A DNA stretch of 64,000 bases, taken from Dromaius novaehollandiae. Its lineage: Eukaryota > Chordata > Aves > Casuariiformes > Dromaiidae. Below, piece after piece: positions 26,102 through 39,100 of the stretch. Location: NCBI RefSeq assembly GCF_036370855.1, contig NC_088102.1:67279601-67343600 (forward strand), in the 5' to 3' direction. The translations under genes were made by a program, and so were the position numbers. How positions within the stretch are numbered: the first letter of the stretch is position 1; every line of letters starts with the position of its first letter. The notes under the pieces were generated by a model. The model did no database searches. It worked only from the letters and a program-made list of their open reading frames with translations, and had not been told where the DNA came from.

Positions 26102-29100
26102 GTAAGTCACAGCATGCTCAGTATTTACTCTTACAGGGTTTTCATGAGGTCTTCAGAGTTGCCTGGGGGTGGCTATTGGTATTTGATGGAGTTGGGCAAG
26201 TGTGCTCGATCTCTTTACCTAGTAAGGATGTGGCAGCTGTGCATCCTCCCCCTGCCCAGTGAAGGCTGGCGGAAATCTGCTTTTGTGGAGGCTAGATCTT
26301 TGATGAGTCTTAGTTGGTTTTATAACGTCATATCAGAGAGGCAAATTACCATGTTTATATCTTAGGTAGAGGGTTAGAGAAGCAAAAAAGCAAAACTGTC
26401 CTTATTGGAAACACGGCTGGGATTCCGTAGAAGGCAGAGAAGGATAAACGGATTGCGAAACCTCGGAGGGTGCTTTTGATAGCTGGAATGCTGACAGAGC
26501 ACCAGGCTGCTGACGGATAACCTCTAGCCTGACGTTATCCTGACGGGAGCCGCTGGCTTTCTGCCTGAGCCCCTGGCCACAGAGGGCACAAGTGGCAGCT
26601 TCACAAAGAGTAAGGAAAATAGTTTGGCTTGGTGCTTTCACGCTGTAGGATTTATTAGTCCTTTTTAACACTGAGTAGCTGTCACTTACGAAAGCGAGCT
26701 TTATAGTTTTACTGTACATAGTGAACATAAGAAAACGTTACCATAAACTCCTGCTCTTGATTAGCGCAGTCCAGCATGATAGAATATGAAATCCAGTTGG
26801 GAATGAATGAGCCTGTTGTTCCCCCCCCCCAGCCCCCCTCCAACACGTGTTGATAGTGCCATTCTTCCCTTCTCTTGCATGTCCTGGGATTCGTTTAGTT
26901 CCCAGAAAGCTGACCAGTTAATGTTGTACATCAAACAAACGTCCCAGTACACAACAAAACCAGACCTCTGTTATTGTATTTCCAACACAAATTATGTAGT
27001 GCTTAAAAAGGAATTCTTGCTTAATGTATTGGGCTATCTCATACATTTGATATTGATATCAGGGGCTTTGAGAGCACTCCGAGGAATGTAAAATGTACTG
27101 AGGATATTTTTGCATCTAAGAGTTGGAAAGGTACCTGTCAGTAGAGAATTAAAGGCCATGCTAAGGACTTTGAAAGCATGCTGGAACAAAAGGTAATAAA
27201 TCCCTGCGAGGCCCAGATTTTATCAAAAGTAGACAGCATGTCCCTAAATAAGAAAAGGTGATCGGTAAGATGAGTATTTTGTTGACACTTGCTCCCAAGC
27301 TTTCTTGTGCTTTAATTCCTGATGTAGCACTGGCTGTCCAGAGGACTGCGTTTAACTGTTTATCTGCTTGTCTAATGGGATAACAGTGTCTAAAAGAACA
27401 TGGTGGTGGGGAAGCTATGTCAGCCTTGCTCCATTTTGCTGCAGTGAGTCTTAAACAAGAGTTTGCTGTAAGCAGCTGATCTATGAGCATAAAGAAAGGA
27501 AGTACCTGCAGGCAGCTCCAGCTGTAGTCTATATTTTTAGAGGTGAGGACTGATACCAAAATGTTGCTATTCCTTGTTTTGGAAAACCGAAAATTGCGCT
27601 ATTTGGGAATAACAGGAAGCATGTCTACACTGGGGTAAACACTTGAAACAGTCTGTGTTTAGCAAAATTGTAACAACCTAAGTATCTTCCTGTATTTGGG
27701 GGCAGATGACCGATCCCGTATGCAAACTGCAGGCTGCATATTTCATTCTTCTATTAAGTGTCTGGGTTTATGGAAAAAAACACATAGATGCAATCATCTA
27801 GCTACGTGCCTCAATGCAATTCAGCTTTGAAGGCCCTGTTCACAGCTGTGTTCTCCAAATAGCTCTAATATCCCTTTTGGATAATCCTCACCTTTCTGTT
27901 CTGCCTTTCCTAGCTTTTTCCCTGCTGGGATTTACTAAGCTAAATGGAACATGGAGAACTGCTTATAAAATACTCGCTTTTCATATCTAATTCTAACTAC
28001 GATAAAGCTATATGTTTCTTTTTTATCTTGCTCTAAAGAGGAAAGGTAAGCACATGCTTGTTGTTTTGGAGAAATATCATTTGATATGGTTTATCCTGTC
28101 ACTGACCTACCTCCAGTTTATAAAGAATATCACCTAAGCATTAGGGTCAGTTGCTCATTTATCTGACAGACATTCTAGATTTGGCCTTCTATGACTATAT
28201 GATCTGTTTAAGTAATTTCTACTGGAAAAAAATAGCATCTACACTTAAGTATTTGAGGTAGAGTTTTAGCATGTCAGAGAAGCTCCAGCCAACTGATGAA
28301 CTGTAGACAAATACAGCTCTCAGCTCTCTGTCAGATATATAACACAACACAGCACAGCCATCTTTACAAAATGAGGAAGAAAATGTCTTCTCAGGGTCAC
28401 TTGGAGATAACTGACTGAAACTAGCATCCATGTGGAATAGATGGAAGTATTTGCTGGGAAGAGGGAATAATGCTGAGATATCAGAAATATCAGAAAGGCT
28501 GATTATCTTCAAAACTTGAGGATGGCATTGAATGTAGGTTTAAGACTCTCTTGTTCTGTTTGCTAATATGGTATATAGCACCTGCTTTACGGCAAGTGAT
28601 AATCTTTAATGCAGTTTTTACTGTTTATATTTATTATGCTTTATTATTATGCAAACTATTACTTATAAACAATTTTAAGGTTACCGCCATGAGTCGTAAA
28701 CTGATTTTCTAGCTGACTGTTGGGCAAAACGTTTCAAAAGTGCTCGCATGAATACCTAAGAGCCTGTGTAAGTCGTGTTGAGACTACAAAACTCCCCAGG
28801 CAGAAATCAAGGAAGGATGCAAACTTCTAAGCAGGCTACTGAGAAACTATAAGGTCTCACTTCAGTCCAGTGAAATACCTTAACTGATAATTCTCCTTAT
28901 CCACTCTTTTTTTCTAATCTTACAATCTCTTTTCTGTTGTTTATCTTGTTCTTAGTGTCTCTGCATATGGAGGTTATTTCCTGAAAGAAATCTGGAGTCA
29001 AATTGGCATGTTTTGCATTTTCTTTTCTATTCGACTGCGTAGTGACTCCTTTCTCTTTTTTGCTGATCTAAGTGTTGCTTTGCCCCCTTATCAAACCATC

Positions 29101-32100
29101 AAAAATTATTTCAAGTTGCTGATAACCACCCTATTACTGCCCTTGCATTTGTTATCCTCTGTTTCTTCATAACCTGTCTTCTCAGAGTTTCTAGGAAGAC
29201 TAGTTCTCCCTCCTTCCTTTCCAGAGGACTATTCCAAATCGCTACAGCATTTGCCTCCCACTCCTCCAGTGAGCTTTTCTTACTTATGTACTGATTTAAA
29301 CGCTGTGCTGCCTTGGTTTCTATGTATACAATAGCAACTATGTGATCTTCCTTGAACTCATCAACACAAAACCAGAATATTTTGTAGGAAAGCGGATAAA
29401 GTATCTACATATATAATATGTAATAATATATTAAGATGCAGCACTGTGACTTCGTATTTTATCTTATTGTTTGTATCATGGGTTTTCTCTGCAAAACCTA
29501 TAGTCATTTCTCCCTGGGCCTTAGAGTAGAGCTGCAAACTTCTCATGCTCTCCATACTGGGCAGGTCCAAATCAGCCAGAATATTACATGAAATCATCAA
29601 AATCTAAATCATTTAAACACTTTTTGAAAGGTGTCTATAAGTGTTGTCTTTGAATCCTTTTTGCCCCCCATTCATTGCCTAATATGGGCTTTCACTGTCA
29701 CAGTGCCAATAGTGGAATGCACTTAGACTTCTATGCCCAACTGAGCCCTTAGTATCTCATAATGGAGATAACTTCAGCGTGGGTGGGGAGCTGCTTACCA
29801 GGTGAGATGTTCATGGCATGTGAGGGGCTCCTCTCTTTCTCCAAGGCACGTGATGACTGTCCACAACGCTGAAACATGAGGAAGAAGATTCTAATAAGCA
29901 GGACAATTCTTGTAGTTATCCCCTACTCTTAACAGTTCTCTTAAATTCCTATTTTGCTATAATTACTTTAATTTTTAAAGAAAGGAACAAAGGGTGTACA
30001 GGAGGATGTTACAGATTTAATCACTTGTATTTTCATATATGTGAACTTGCATAGTTGCCAGACTTTCTTTTATCTAAAACCAAACTATTCACATTCCTTT
30101 TTGTGCCTAAAGGCAACTCTAAACTGTGCTTTCTATGTTGTAGTTAAGGATTTCTGCAGCAGGAGAAAATTGCTGAGGTACAAGTAGTTCAGTCTGCTTT
30201 TGCTCTTGGCAATAAACATTGTCCTAAGACCCAAAATAAGTCAGACCTGCCTTGCTCCACTTTACTGCGGGACTAGACAAATGAGGTAGACATGGCTTGT
30301 GTTTGTATAATTCCTTACACGGTGATTGTATAAAGGAAGTAAAAGCAGTGATGAAGAACACAGTCCTCACCTAAGTGAAGAGCTGTTAGTTCCTGTGGTT
30401 TTCATGCAGTTGCTCATCTCTTTATGCCCTTTTAATGGCAACCCCACCACCTTTACTTAACAATATAAGAGTGACCAAGCATTAAATGCTGAAGATGAGC
30501 TTAAAGAAAAATTCTGAACTTCAAGTGTTTGCAGAATTAATTTTGGGTTGTCTTTCCTCTCTTATAGTTGAGCTATGCTGCTAATTTCTGTCCTGTTTCC
30601 TCTGCTTGGAGACATGAACAATATGTCCTTAGTTTCCTGTCTCCTTCCACCTGTCTGTCTTTTTGGGCAATGGAAACAGACTGTAAATTATAACTTTTCA
30701 GTGATTTAATATTTTTTTCTTAGTTGCTTCATGACTGTTCTGCTGGTCAGTGTACACAAAACTTCATTTTTCAAGCAGCACCTATAGATCCTTCCAGTTC
30801 AATGCAATCTAGTCCTGTTAGGCACAGAAAAAACATATTTAATCTTTAGCTTCCATGCAAAATTTAAAAGAAAGGGTGTTCAAAGGTGGCTAGATTTCCC
30901 ACTGAACTGATAGTTTGGCTAGGGCTACAGATGAAGTTTGTTTAATCCTTTTCGAAAAGTGATTTGTGAGGTAGACAGGCAGGCATAAGGCAGTAGCCTG
31001 ACTTGGCAGGGATGTGTGTAGGAAGCGGGAGGGAGGGGGCATTGTCTTCCTAGCCAAGCTCTGAGCCTTAAACCACTTCTAACCTTGCTTCCAAGGCAGT
31101 TAGCAAATCCCACCTATCCTGTGTTCTGAGGAAGGCTAAGACAATGGATTTCTCATCAAGCCTGTAATGGTAATAGGACAGCGCCCAGGGCTTGGAGCGT
31201 CTGAAGGAAGAGTTCAGGAGTTGGAACTCAGACACCTCTAATGTGGTGTAGGCAAAGAAAAAGTGTTTTGACAAATTCCTTGTCTGTAAAATGTTTCTCA
31301 CTCTGCATGCCTAGTGCAATGGATAGTTGTTCCTGGTAACACTTAGAGGTGTGTAAATTAACCATGATAAAAAGCAACAGAAATAAAACTTCAGTGCTTT
31401 TGTAGCCTTCAGATTCCTCCCTCTTGACTGTAATGCATTATTAGAGAATGTTCCTGGTGTAGTTTGATGGCTGCTGTCAATCAAGATGGTTATGGCTAAC
31501 TAACTGCTTGAATTACAGTTACTTCGGAAAGCCTAACTGACAGTATTGTATGTCTTCCGTTCCTTAAGATCCAACAAGATTATTCACTAGTGGCAGAGTT
31601 CAAAGGTAAATTTAGGTGTCTGTGGGAATTTGTAAGCAAAGGAGCAGGGTTCTGAGGCACAGTGGTAGAGATATGCAAAACTCTCCTGAAAACTTTACCA
31701 AAACTGGTTTTTGAAACAGGTTTTATACCATTTAAAAGTGCTGCAGGTACCTCAGTTCTTAAAAGCTGGTATTTTGGAGCCACCTCCTGACTGTTTAATA
31801 ATACTACACTGCAAGACTAATTTATGTGTTGTGGTGCTAGCTAAGCATCAGAATACCACCAATTTATCACTTTGTAATGTTGTCGCCCTTTTTAAATAGT
31901 GATAATGCTTTCCTTCAGAGTTTTATAGACTGTGAGCCCTCAGTCTGTGGTGGACAGGTACTTATCACTGCCTCAGACAGGCTAGTCTGTTCTAAGACAT
32001 CTACCTCCCCGGATGGTTTTCAGCCCTCCACAGATTTTGTCTGCTGGAGAAGGTGCCACTTGAGTGGAAGTAGAGCTCCTCTCTGTGGACACTTGCCAGA

Positions 32101-32317
32101 AGCCTGCCTGTGCTTGATAGGGAGAAACAACTGGCTAAGAGAGATTCAGGGCTTCTGATTTAGAAAGACACTTTGAAGCAAATCTCTTCTGTAGCAGGTA
32201 TGATCTATTTTGGTAACATGGCAGCTATTGTTTTTTATTATTTAGACACTAACCTCTTAGGAGTTGAGCTGAGAATCCAAGGTGTAAATGTGGTGACGCT
32301 TTCAATTCTCTCCACAG
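26102..32317 (+). other. MOB2: MOB2 intron 3
   Basis: About 6.2 kb, beginning GTAAGT and ending TCTCCACAG. It has no recognisable exon. Composition is T-rich on the plus strand, as expected for a transcribed sense strand. A ten-C run at 26821-26830 is followed by CCCCCCTCC and is the only notable simple sequence. AT-rich stretches such as 28600-28690 carry no gene. Confidence 0.9.
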
Positions 32318-32442
32318 ACAGTACTACTGGTATGATGAGCGGGGAAAGAAGATCAAGTGCACTGCTCCTCAGTATGTTGACTTCGTCATGAGTTCGGTGC
32401 AGAAACTAGTGACGGATGAGGATGTCTTTCCAACAAAATATG
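32318..32442 (+). CDS. MOB2: MOB2 coding exon 4
   Basis: A 125-nt exon between TCCACAG and GTATGT. It encodes residues 122-163 plus one base of codon 164. Segments seen are QYYWYDERGKKIKCTAPQ, YVDFVMSSVQKLVTDEDV and FPTKY. YWYDERGKK and CTAPQYVD are hallmark MOB-family blocks; the MOB2 paralogue has DERGKK here. No gap, stop or frameshift is seen. The product is a cytoplasmic/nuclear adaptor that binds the N-terminal region of NDR1/2 (STK38/STK38L) and competes with MOB1 for it (family knowledge). Confidence 0.97.
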
Positions 32443-34052
32443 GTATGTTTACCTTTGGAGAGGTTCTTTCTATCAGTCTTTGCAGATGCTGAAAATAAGG
32501 TGAAAGTTGGCATTAGGTGCATCATTAATGCCAGAGAAAGCTCTCACATTTTTTTTGAAAGGAGAGTTTAAGCTAGATGCATTCTTGCAGTAGGACTTAC
32601 ACTGTTGGCATATGAACTGGGGTGAAAGTCTTGTGATCCTCTCTCCCTTTTGCTGATGTTTCATCATCAGTATGTCTTTTTCTCCAAACACTTTGAGATC
32701 TTCTAGGAAAAACTCTATATTCAGAGAGGACAAAGATTTGAAAACCATCAGCATGTGTGTGTGTTTAACATAGTTTACTACTAATACAATTTAACCTTGT
32801 TGTTGTTCTACCCTTTCCTTTAGAGCCCCAGTGCACTGGGCGGGGGAACATAAATTGTACTGCCAGGAATGTGGCTTGGTTTCTTTTCCCAACCTTGTCT
32901 CGTCTCACAGACTGTTTAGACTCTTCCTTCCCCTCCAAAGATTAAATAAGAGCTTGCTTTTTAAGAACTGAAAAGCAACAGAAGAATGCAATTTTAGCTC
33001 AAACTTGTAGCCTAACAAGTTTGCTATGTGCAGTGCCTTTGGTTAAGGGAATAAAGTAGGTACCTGTGGAAAAGAAGCTACCATTGTAGCTGGGCTTAAT
33101 CGGGCTTAAAAACAGCTAGCTTGAGTCCCTTCAATAGATAACTGGAGAACTAGGTACATACAATATAATAAATATTCAGCTGGTATTTTTGTAAGCATCT
33201 GGATCTGCAAAGAGGCAGCGCTGCGCCTTGTAAGCCAGCTGCAGTGGACTTTTTTTTTTTTTTAGGCATATACTTTATAATTTGCTTGTTCAAGGACAAT
33301 AAGGGTCTTTTGTATAACTGCTTGTCAATGTGGCCAAGGTGTACTAAAGACCAGTCACACAGTTCCTGTTGTGCATCACAGCACAGGATAGTGGCTTTTG
33401 CTTTTCTGCTTGCCTCAGTTTTGTTTTCAGTGTCACCAAACAGTCCAATACTGGCCATAGTGCTGCTTCAGCATGTACAATTTGGACTGCACCTGACTGA
33501 ATGCACCCAGCAGATTTTCAGATTTGCTCAGTATTTCCTTCTTTTCCCACTTGATAGAATTTCAGCAATGAGATGAAGCAAGTAGTTATATGAAGTTAGA
33601 CTGACTGCTGAGCGCTACACCAAGCCTACATGCATTATTAGCTTCCATTTCACTATCTGTGATTTGGTTTCTCAAGTCTTTCTTTTTCTCTATGGGAAAA
33701 ACCTGCCACTCCTGGACAAACTGCATAAAGACCCAGAAATACTCCTCATTGTTTTTATAGCCATTAACAAAAAGTGTTGTAGTTTTAAAGAATGATTACA
33801 TTTGCCTCCTAATTTTTGAACCCTTAGGGTTTAAAAGATTAACTTTCAATGAAAATGCTTAAAACCTTAGATTCTTCCCCTGAAGTCTTGTAAAAAGAAC
33901 AAGTTGAGAGGTGATGCAGGGCCCACAATTTGTCTGCTCTGCTAGATGGGCTAATTGCACTTACCTGCAGCTCAGCCAGAACGAATGCTGCTTCAGGGCT
34001 GACGGTGACCAGGTGCTCGGAGCTATCATGGTGTCTCTCTGTCTTCTTTCAG
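32443..34052 (+). other. MOB2: MOB2 intron 4
   Basis: About 1.6 kb, beginning GTATGT and ending GTCTTCTTTCAG. No other exon or repeat family is recognised. A T-run at about 33249-33264 is simple sequence. Confidence 0.95.
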
Positions 34053-34363
34053 GCAAAGAATTCCCAAACTCATTTGAGTCCTTAGTGAAGAAGATCTGCA
34101 AGTACCTGTTCCATGTGCTGGCCCATATCTACTCCTCACACTTTAAGGAGACTTTGGCACTGGAGCTGCACGGACATTTAAACACGCTCTACACACACTT
34201 TATCCTATTCATCAGGGAATTCAACCTGGTGGACCCTAAAGAGACCACCATCATGGACGACCTCACGGAGGTCCTCTGCAGCAGCAGCGGGAGCAGCAGT
34301 AATGGGAGCGGCAATGGGAGCAGCAACAGCGCAGGAGCACAGAACCACGTGAAAGAGAGATGA
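34053..34363 (+). CDS. MOB2: MOB2 terminal coding exon 5
   Basis: The exon starts after CTTCTTTCAG and ends at TGA 34361-34363, encoding residues 164-266. KEFPNSFESLVKKICKYL leads to HVLAHIYSSHFKETLALE, where H188 and H193 in HIYSSH complete the Cys2-His2 zinc site begun in exon 3. Then come LHGHLNTLYTHFILFIREF and DPKETTIMDDLTEVLC. The last 27 residues are a low-complexity Ser/Gly/Asn tail ending AGAQNHVKER; that terminal motif is shared with mammalian MOB2. SerSer occupies the position after HIY where mammals have Trp-Ala, a visible lineage difference. Total length, 266 residues from the first ATG or 240 from the second, fits the family. Confidence 0.97.
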
Positions 34364-35337
34364 GCCTTCCTACAGGATCAAAACTAACGTTAAAAACAAT
34401 ATTATATATTTTGTATGTATATGTTCAGATATACATACGGGCATACACAACAATGAAAGTTGAAAGAAATTATGCTGCCACCACAGGACGTGTAGTCGTA
34501 AGGGACTGTATGGAGCTTTGGTTTAATGCGCCAGCTGGCGAGAAGTTGCACCAATTTTATTTTATTTTCTGTCCACTCCTTTTACCTGTTCAGATGGATG
34601 ATGAGTGCTGTTTTTAGAGAAGAGCCAAGCTTGAGAGTGGGGCCACTCTTGGTTTTTTTGTGTTGGTTTTTCTTTCTTTGGTCTTGAGTGCAAGCCCTCT
34701 GTCTTTCTAGGATGGTGGTCCTGCCATTTTAAAAATATCTATTATATTATAAGAAGTGACTTTTACTTTGAAGTGGCTTAAAATGCAGATTTGTTTGTTT
34801 GTTTTTGGGGGTGGGGGGTTGGTTTTTTTGGTTTGGTTTTACATAGACTGCCCCTCCCCATGCCAAAAACTCCTCAGTCAAGTGCATCTTGCCCTTTGCT
34901 AGCTTGGAATGGGAAGAAACTCCTGGCTTGACTAGAGTAGCAGTTAGGGGCTTGCTACAGGTTGAGCGTGGGTGTGATCCTCCGGTTGTCCCATCTACCT
35001 GGTCACAGCCTGTGAACATGCAAGAGGATCCACAAGTCTTTCTGCTTATTGCTCCTACCACGTATATACTCTCCTCTCTGCTTCCCCCTGCCCCGCCTCT
35101 TCTTTTTGCAGGCACACCTCTACGAACAAAAAGAATAAGATCACTGGAGTTTAAAACCCATGTGCAAGAGCCATCACCATTTGCTTCCCACTGAAAGGAG
35201 GCCCCAGGGGGGAGAAGGGTACATTGGAGTCAGTCCACCGCCTGTGCTAGAAAGATGGCTGTTGGCATAAAATTATATTGTTGGCTTATTTTAGTTCATC
35301 TGTTCTATAATAATAAAAACAAATCTATCAGCCATAA
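34364..35337 (+). other. MOB2: MOB2 3' UTR
   Basis: Untranslated region of about 970 nt between the TGA and the inferred cleavage point. It is AU-rich, with a G/T-rich segment around 34785-34845. No coding frame in it resembles a protein. The 3' boundary is inferred from the polyadenylation signal at 35312 and the GU-rich element that follows. Confidence 0.8.
35312..35317 (+). terminator. MOB2: MOB2 polyadenylation signal
   Basis: A canonical AATAAA lies about 950 nt after the stop codon. It is followed at about 25-45 nt by the T/G-rich stretch TTTGTTCTTGTGTTTG, a typical downstream element. Cleavage is expected near 35330-35340. I see no better signal between the stop and this point. Confidence 0.8.
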
Positions 35338-35874
35338 GCTTTGTTCTTGTGTTTGCAGCGTCAGAAGTCCCTTTTACCACTGAATGCGGTTTGCCCTACT
35401 TTCAACCAGCTTTGGAAACAGTTCTGTTTCTTCCACCTTGTAAACCAGCAGTTCTAATCAATTCCTTACCCTTTCTGGTAGTGCTAGGAGATGAACTCCT
35501 CCCCAGGTAACCTGCAGACTCAGAAGATAAGCAACACACAGATAGAAAAGCAAAGCAAGTTGCCTGTTTGTATCTACTTAATTCTCCATGTATCATGGGC
35601 TGCTGGGTATTTTGTGGCAGATACTGTATCAGTCTGGACAGTGATACTGCTCTTTCCTTCACATTTCCACTGATCTGTGGCAGTCAGGATTTCCAGCTGG
35701 GAAAATGCAAGATTTTGCTTGCAATTGTGTTTCTACAAAATCTGCTGCAAATAGTCTCTGAGAATTTTTTGTTACTGCTTTTGATAATTATCCTGTGGCA
35801 CAGATCATTAATAACTGACCTGGCACAAATCCTAGAAGGTTTTCCTGAATGAGTTCTCCAACTGTGAGGTAAAA

Positions 35875-36190
35875 GTCAGTAGAAAGAGAGAGAAAAGGAG
35901 AGCAAGCACAAGAAGAATAAGAGGAAGAAAAGCACAGGCGCGAAAAAGCAAAAGCAAGTAAAAAAGAGGAAAAAAATGAGCAAAAAAAACAAGAAAGGAA
36001 AGAAAAAAGCACAAGCAGTTAAAAAGAGTGAGCAAAGAAAAACTGGGCAAACAAGCAAAAGGAGATAAGGGAGGAAAAAGGTGTAAGAGCAAGGGGAAAA
36101 AATAGGAAGAAGGCATGAGCATGAGAAAAAGGAGCAAAAATGCATGAGCACAGGGAAAAAAAAAAAAGTGAGGGAGAATGAGAAAGGGAC
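35875..36190 (+). repeat. about 310-bp degenerate polypurine tract
   Basis: The plus strand is almost entirely A and G across this stretch, interrupted mainly by C in recurring short words such as GAGCAAAA, GCACAAG and ATGAGCA. It looks like a decayed short-unit repeat, not a unique sequence. It starts about 540 bp past the MOB2 cleavage site. On the minus strand it yields Phe/Leu/Ser-rich open frames that are compositional artefacts. Confidence 0.85.
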
Positions 36191-39100
36191 CTCACCTTTG
36201 TGAGTCCAAATCTATCCACAGCTGTTTGTTTCCAGATTGTGGGTGTCTCATGCAATTGCAGGCAGACATCTACCTCTTGCTGACCTTATCATCTGGGTGC
36301 CATTAACATAGGCCATTCTGAGAGCCTCTCTTCCCCACCATGTCCTCCTGTGCTGCCTCCATGTTCAGACGTTCTCATTCATTCTTCTATTACAATTCCC
36401 CTATGCTAATGTCTGATGGGAAAAGGTTAGTCATTCTTTGATAAACCAATTGATCAGATCGATGCCATTTGTAAGGCCTCTGTGCTGCTTGCCATCTGAC
36501 AATGAGAGCACACAGTGGAGTTCAATCATAAGACTAATATAAGAAAGTAATAGCAAGGGCAGTCACCCCAAAATAAGTTTCTTCTTATAATTTATTATCT
36601 ACTTGTAAAAGTAGTCTGCTTCCTAATTCTAAAAGGCGATTCAGAAATATACTTAAGAAAGATTTTTTTGACTTGAACAAGATATAGTTCAAATCTCTCT
36701 AGAGAAAATGACTTAGCTAGAATGATGCTCAGGTTCAGATCACAACAGAGATAGATACCTGTATCAAACACTAGAATAAACTGTACTTTATCTTCCCCTA
36801 GAAGAACTGTCAGAGCCCAAGAGAATGACTGGGAATCCATCTTTTAATGCAAAGCACCAAACCTAATATTAATTCAACTACCACGAGAGCCGTAAAGTAC
36901 CACATCACTACCTTTAGAGAAGCAAACCCTTGTTCATGGCAACCGTCCTAAGTCCATCTGCAGACATTTGTTGGTCCTGAAAGCACAGACACTTCATCTA
37001 ACAGGATACTCTTTTTATATTTTACAACTGGTTAAGGAGAAAAATAAATAATAAATGCTATTGAACTGTAGCCCATCTTGTTGGTTTTAGCAGTGGGAAT
37101 AAGGAAAACACTGAAATCAGCGCCAACACTATGATGTTCTTCTTGTCAGGGGTAAATACTACTATAAAGCTCACCCTCAAGGCATCCAAGCATATTTCAG
37201 AGGTTATTGAACTATGGTGTAGTAACACTAATGATCCAAGAGCTGCTAAGTCTTCAAACTGTCTGGGTGATGCCACTGTAGTCTGTCAGTGAAGTTCTAC
37301 GCGTGCACAAGTTCCCCGACTAGCCAAGCTGTGCCCAAGTTCCCCTGCACCTAAAAGAGCAGCTTGATTGTTCTACCTCAAAAGAAATTCTCATATTGCT
37401 GGTTTAAATGTGTTTTGTAAATTGATTTAAGTAAGTGCTCTTAAACAGGGGCACCTACCTATGCTAACTCCACCCCCCCAGACACCCCCCCCCCCCAAAA
37501 AAAAACCCACACATGCATACACAGGCACATGCACACATGCACTCTTAAGCAAACCTGTTCTGCACTAAAGATCAGGCAGTACAGAGCCATTGTTTCAGGT
37601 CATCTAAAAAGAAAAGGAAAGAGGAAAAAAAAAAAAAAAGCCCACAAACACGCACCTGCCTCCTCACCTCCCCAAATAAAGTACTCTGTTAATTCCTGAA
37701 TACATGAAGTGCAGTAGACATCTCTTCTGACCATCTAACCACTGTAAAGGGGGGGGGGGGGTGCTTGGTAAGTGCTAAGAAGCCTTAGAAAACTGCAATT
37801 AGCTATTCATACCAGCTCTGTAATACAGGAGTAGTGTCAAACTGTATACTTAGCCAGCACTGTCAAAATATTCCTGAGAAAAATTTCAAGCTTTTTCATG
37901 CTTATTTCTGGAACAGGTTGAGAGTAAAAGAGATGCTGGGTCAGGGGGAAAAGAAAGAGAGAGAGAAAAAAAAATCCTTTACCCTCTTCCTACACCACCT
38001 CACAAGTTGTCTCGGAGCCAGAAGGCCCCTCTCCTCTCACAGCCCTGACTCTTTGGAAAATGGCCTTCTCCCTCTGGGGATGCCAACTGGCAAAACATTT
38101 ATTACAGGCAGAAATATCATGCTCAGCTAGTTTAACACACAACCCCTTCCACCTACACCCACCCCAGCCAAAACTATTCTTTTTCCTTTTTGAAAAGCAC
38201 TGTCATACATGTTCATGTCACTAGCAATAAGTCTTTGATGCTGAAGTGTCCTTAAGAAGTCCAAGCAGAAATTCCTTTAAGTAAAGACAAGAGAAAAATA
38301 ATTTCTTCAAATGACAGCTAGAATAAATACCAGCAGCAGGGTAAGCAAGGAACAAGGTCAACAGCTTCTTTCCATTACACTGGCTACCTCTGGCCTCCAG
38401 TAGGAATAAGACATCAGAACAGTGCCAACAAGCCTTTCACACAGAGAAACAGCCACCTTTAGCTTTGACCTCAAGGCAATAATGCTGCATAGAGATCACA
38501 GGACCAGCTTCATCCCAACCCTAAGAAAGCAGTGGGAGTGGCAAGATGTAAATCAAATTTGGTAACATCTACTTAACCCAGCAAAATCAGATATACATCC
38601 TTATTTCTTGCCTAAGAACTGCAGAAAGTTATATAATCAATCAAGTCTGAGGTACCACAAATGCCATTCTCTTTTTTATGTATAAACAACAACCTTTTAT
38701 CTGAGAATTTTAAGAAAATTCACCTTGTTACAGAAAGCTTTCTTGAGGAGCGTATCTAAACACAGAGAGAGGGACTCCGGTTTTGAGGTATCGCCAGTTC
38801 TATCCAAATGTGTGCATACCAGGATGCTACTGGAACTGATCAGCAGCCTGAAGGTGGATGCTAGTGGGTAGTATCTCCTGGACATTATCAGAAGACTAAA
38901 AGACTGTCAAAGAAACAAGCGATACCATAAAAGAACAAGCCAACTTTATCAGAGCTCCTTAAGAATGCTGCTCTCATACAAAGCTGCACTTCATCCAAGA
39001 CCTCACTCACATCTGTCATGTAACTTGTCTTGTCCAATCCATAGCTCACTATTTCAGCTGTTAACTGAAAGACTAAAATCCAGAAATACACTGCCATTAT

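Noticed and set aside
35788..36255. Overlapping minus-strand Phe/Leu/Ser-rich frames that look like membrane proteins
   Set aside because: They are translations of the complement of a low-complexity purine tract; the hydrophobicity is an artefact of T-rich codons.
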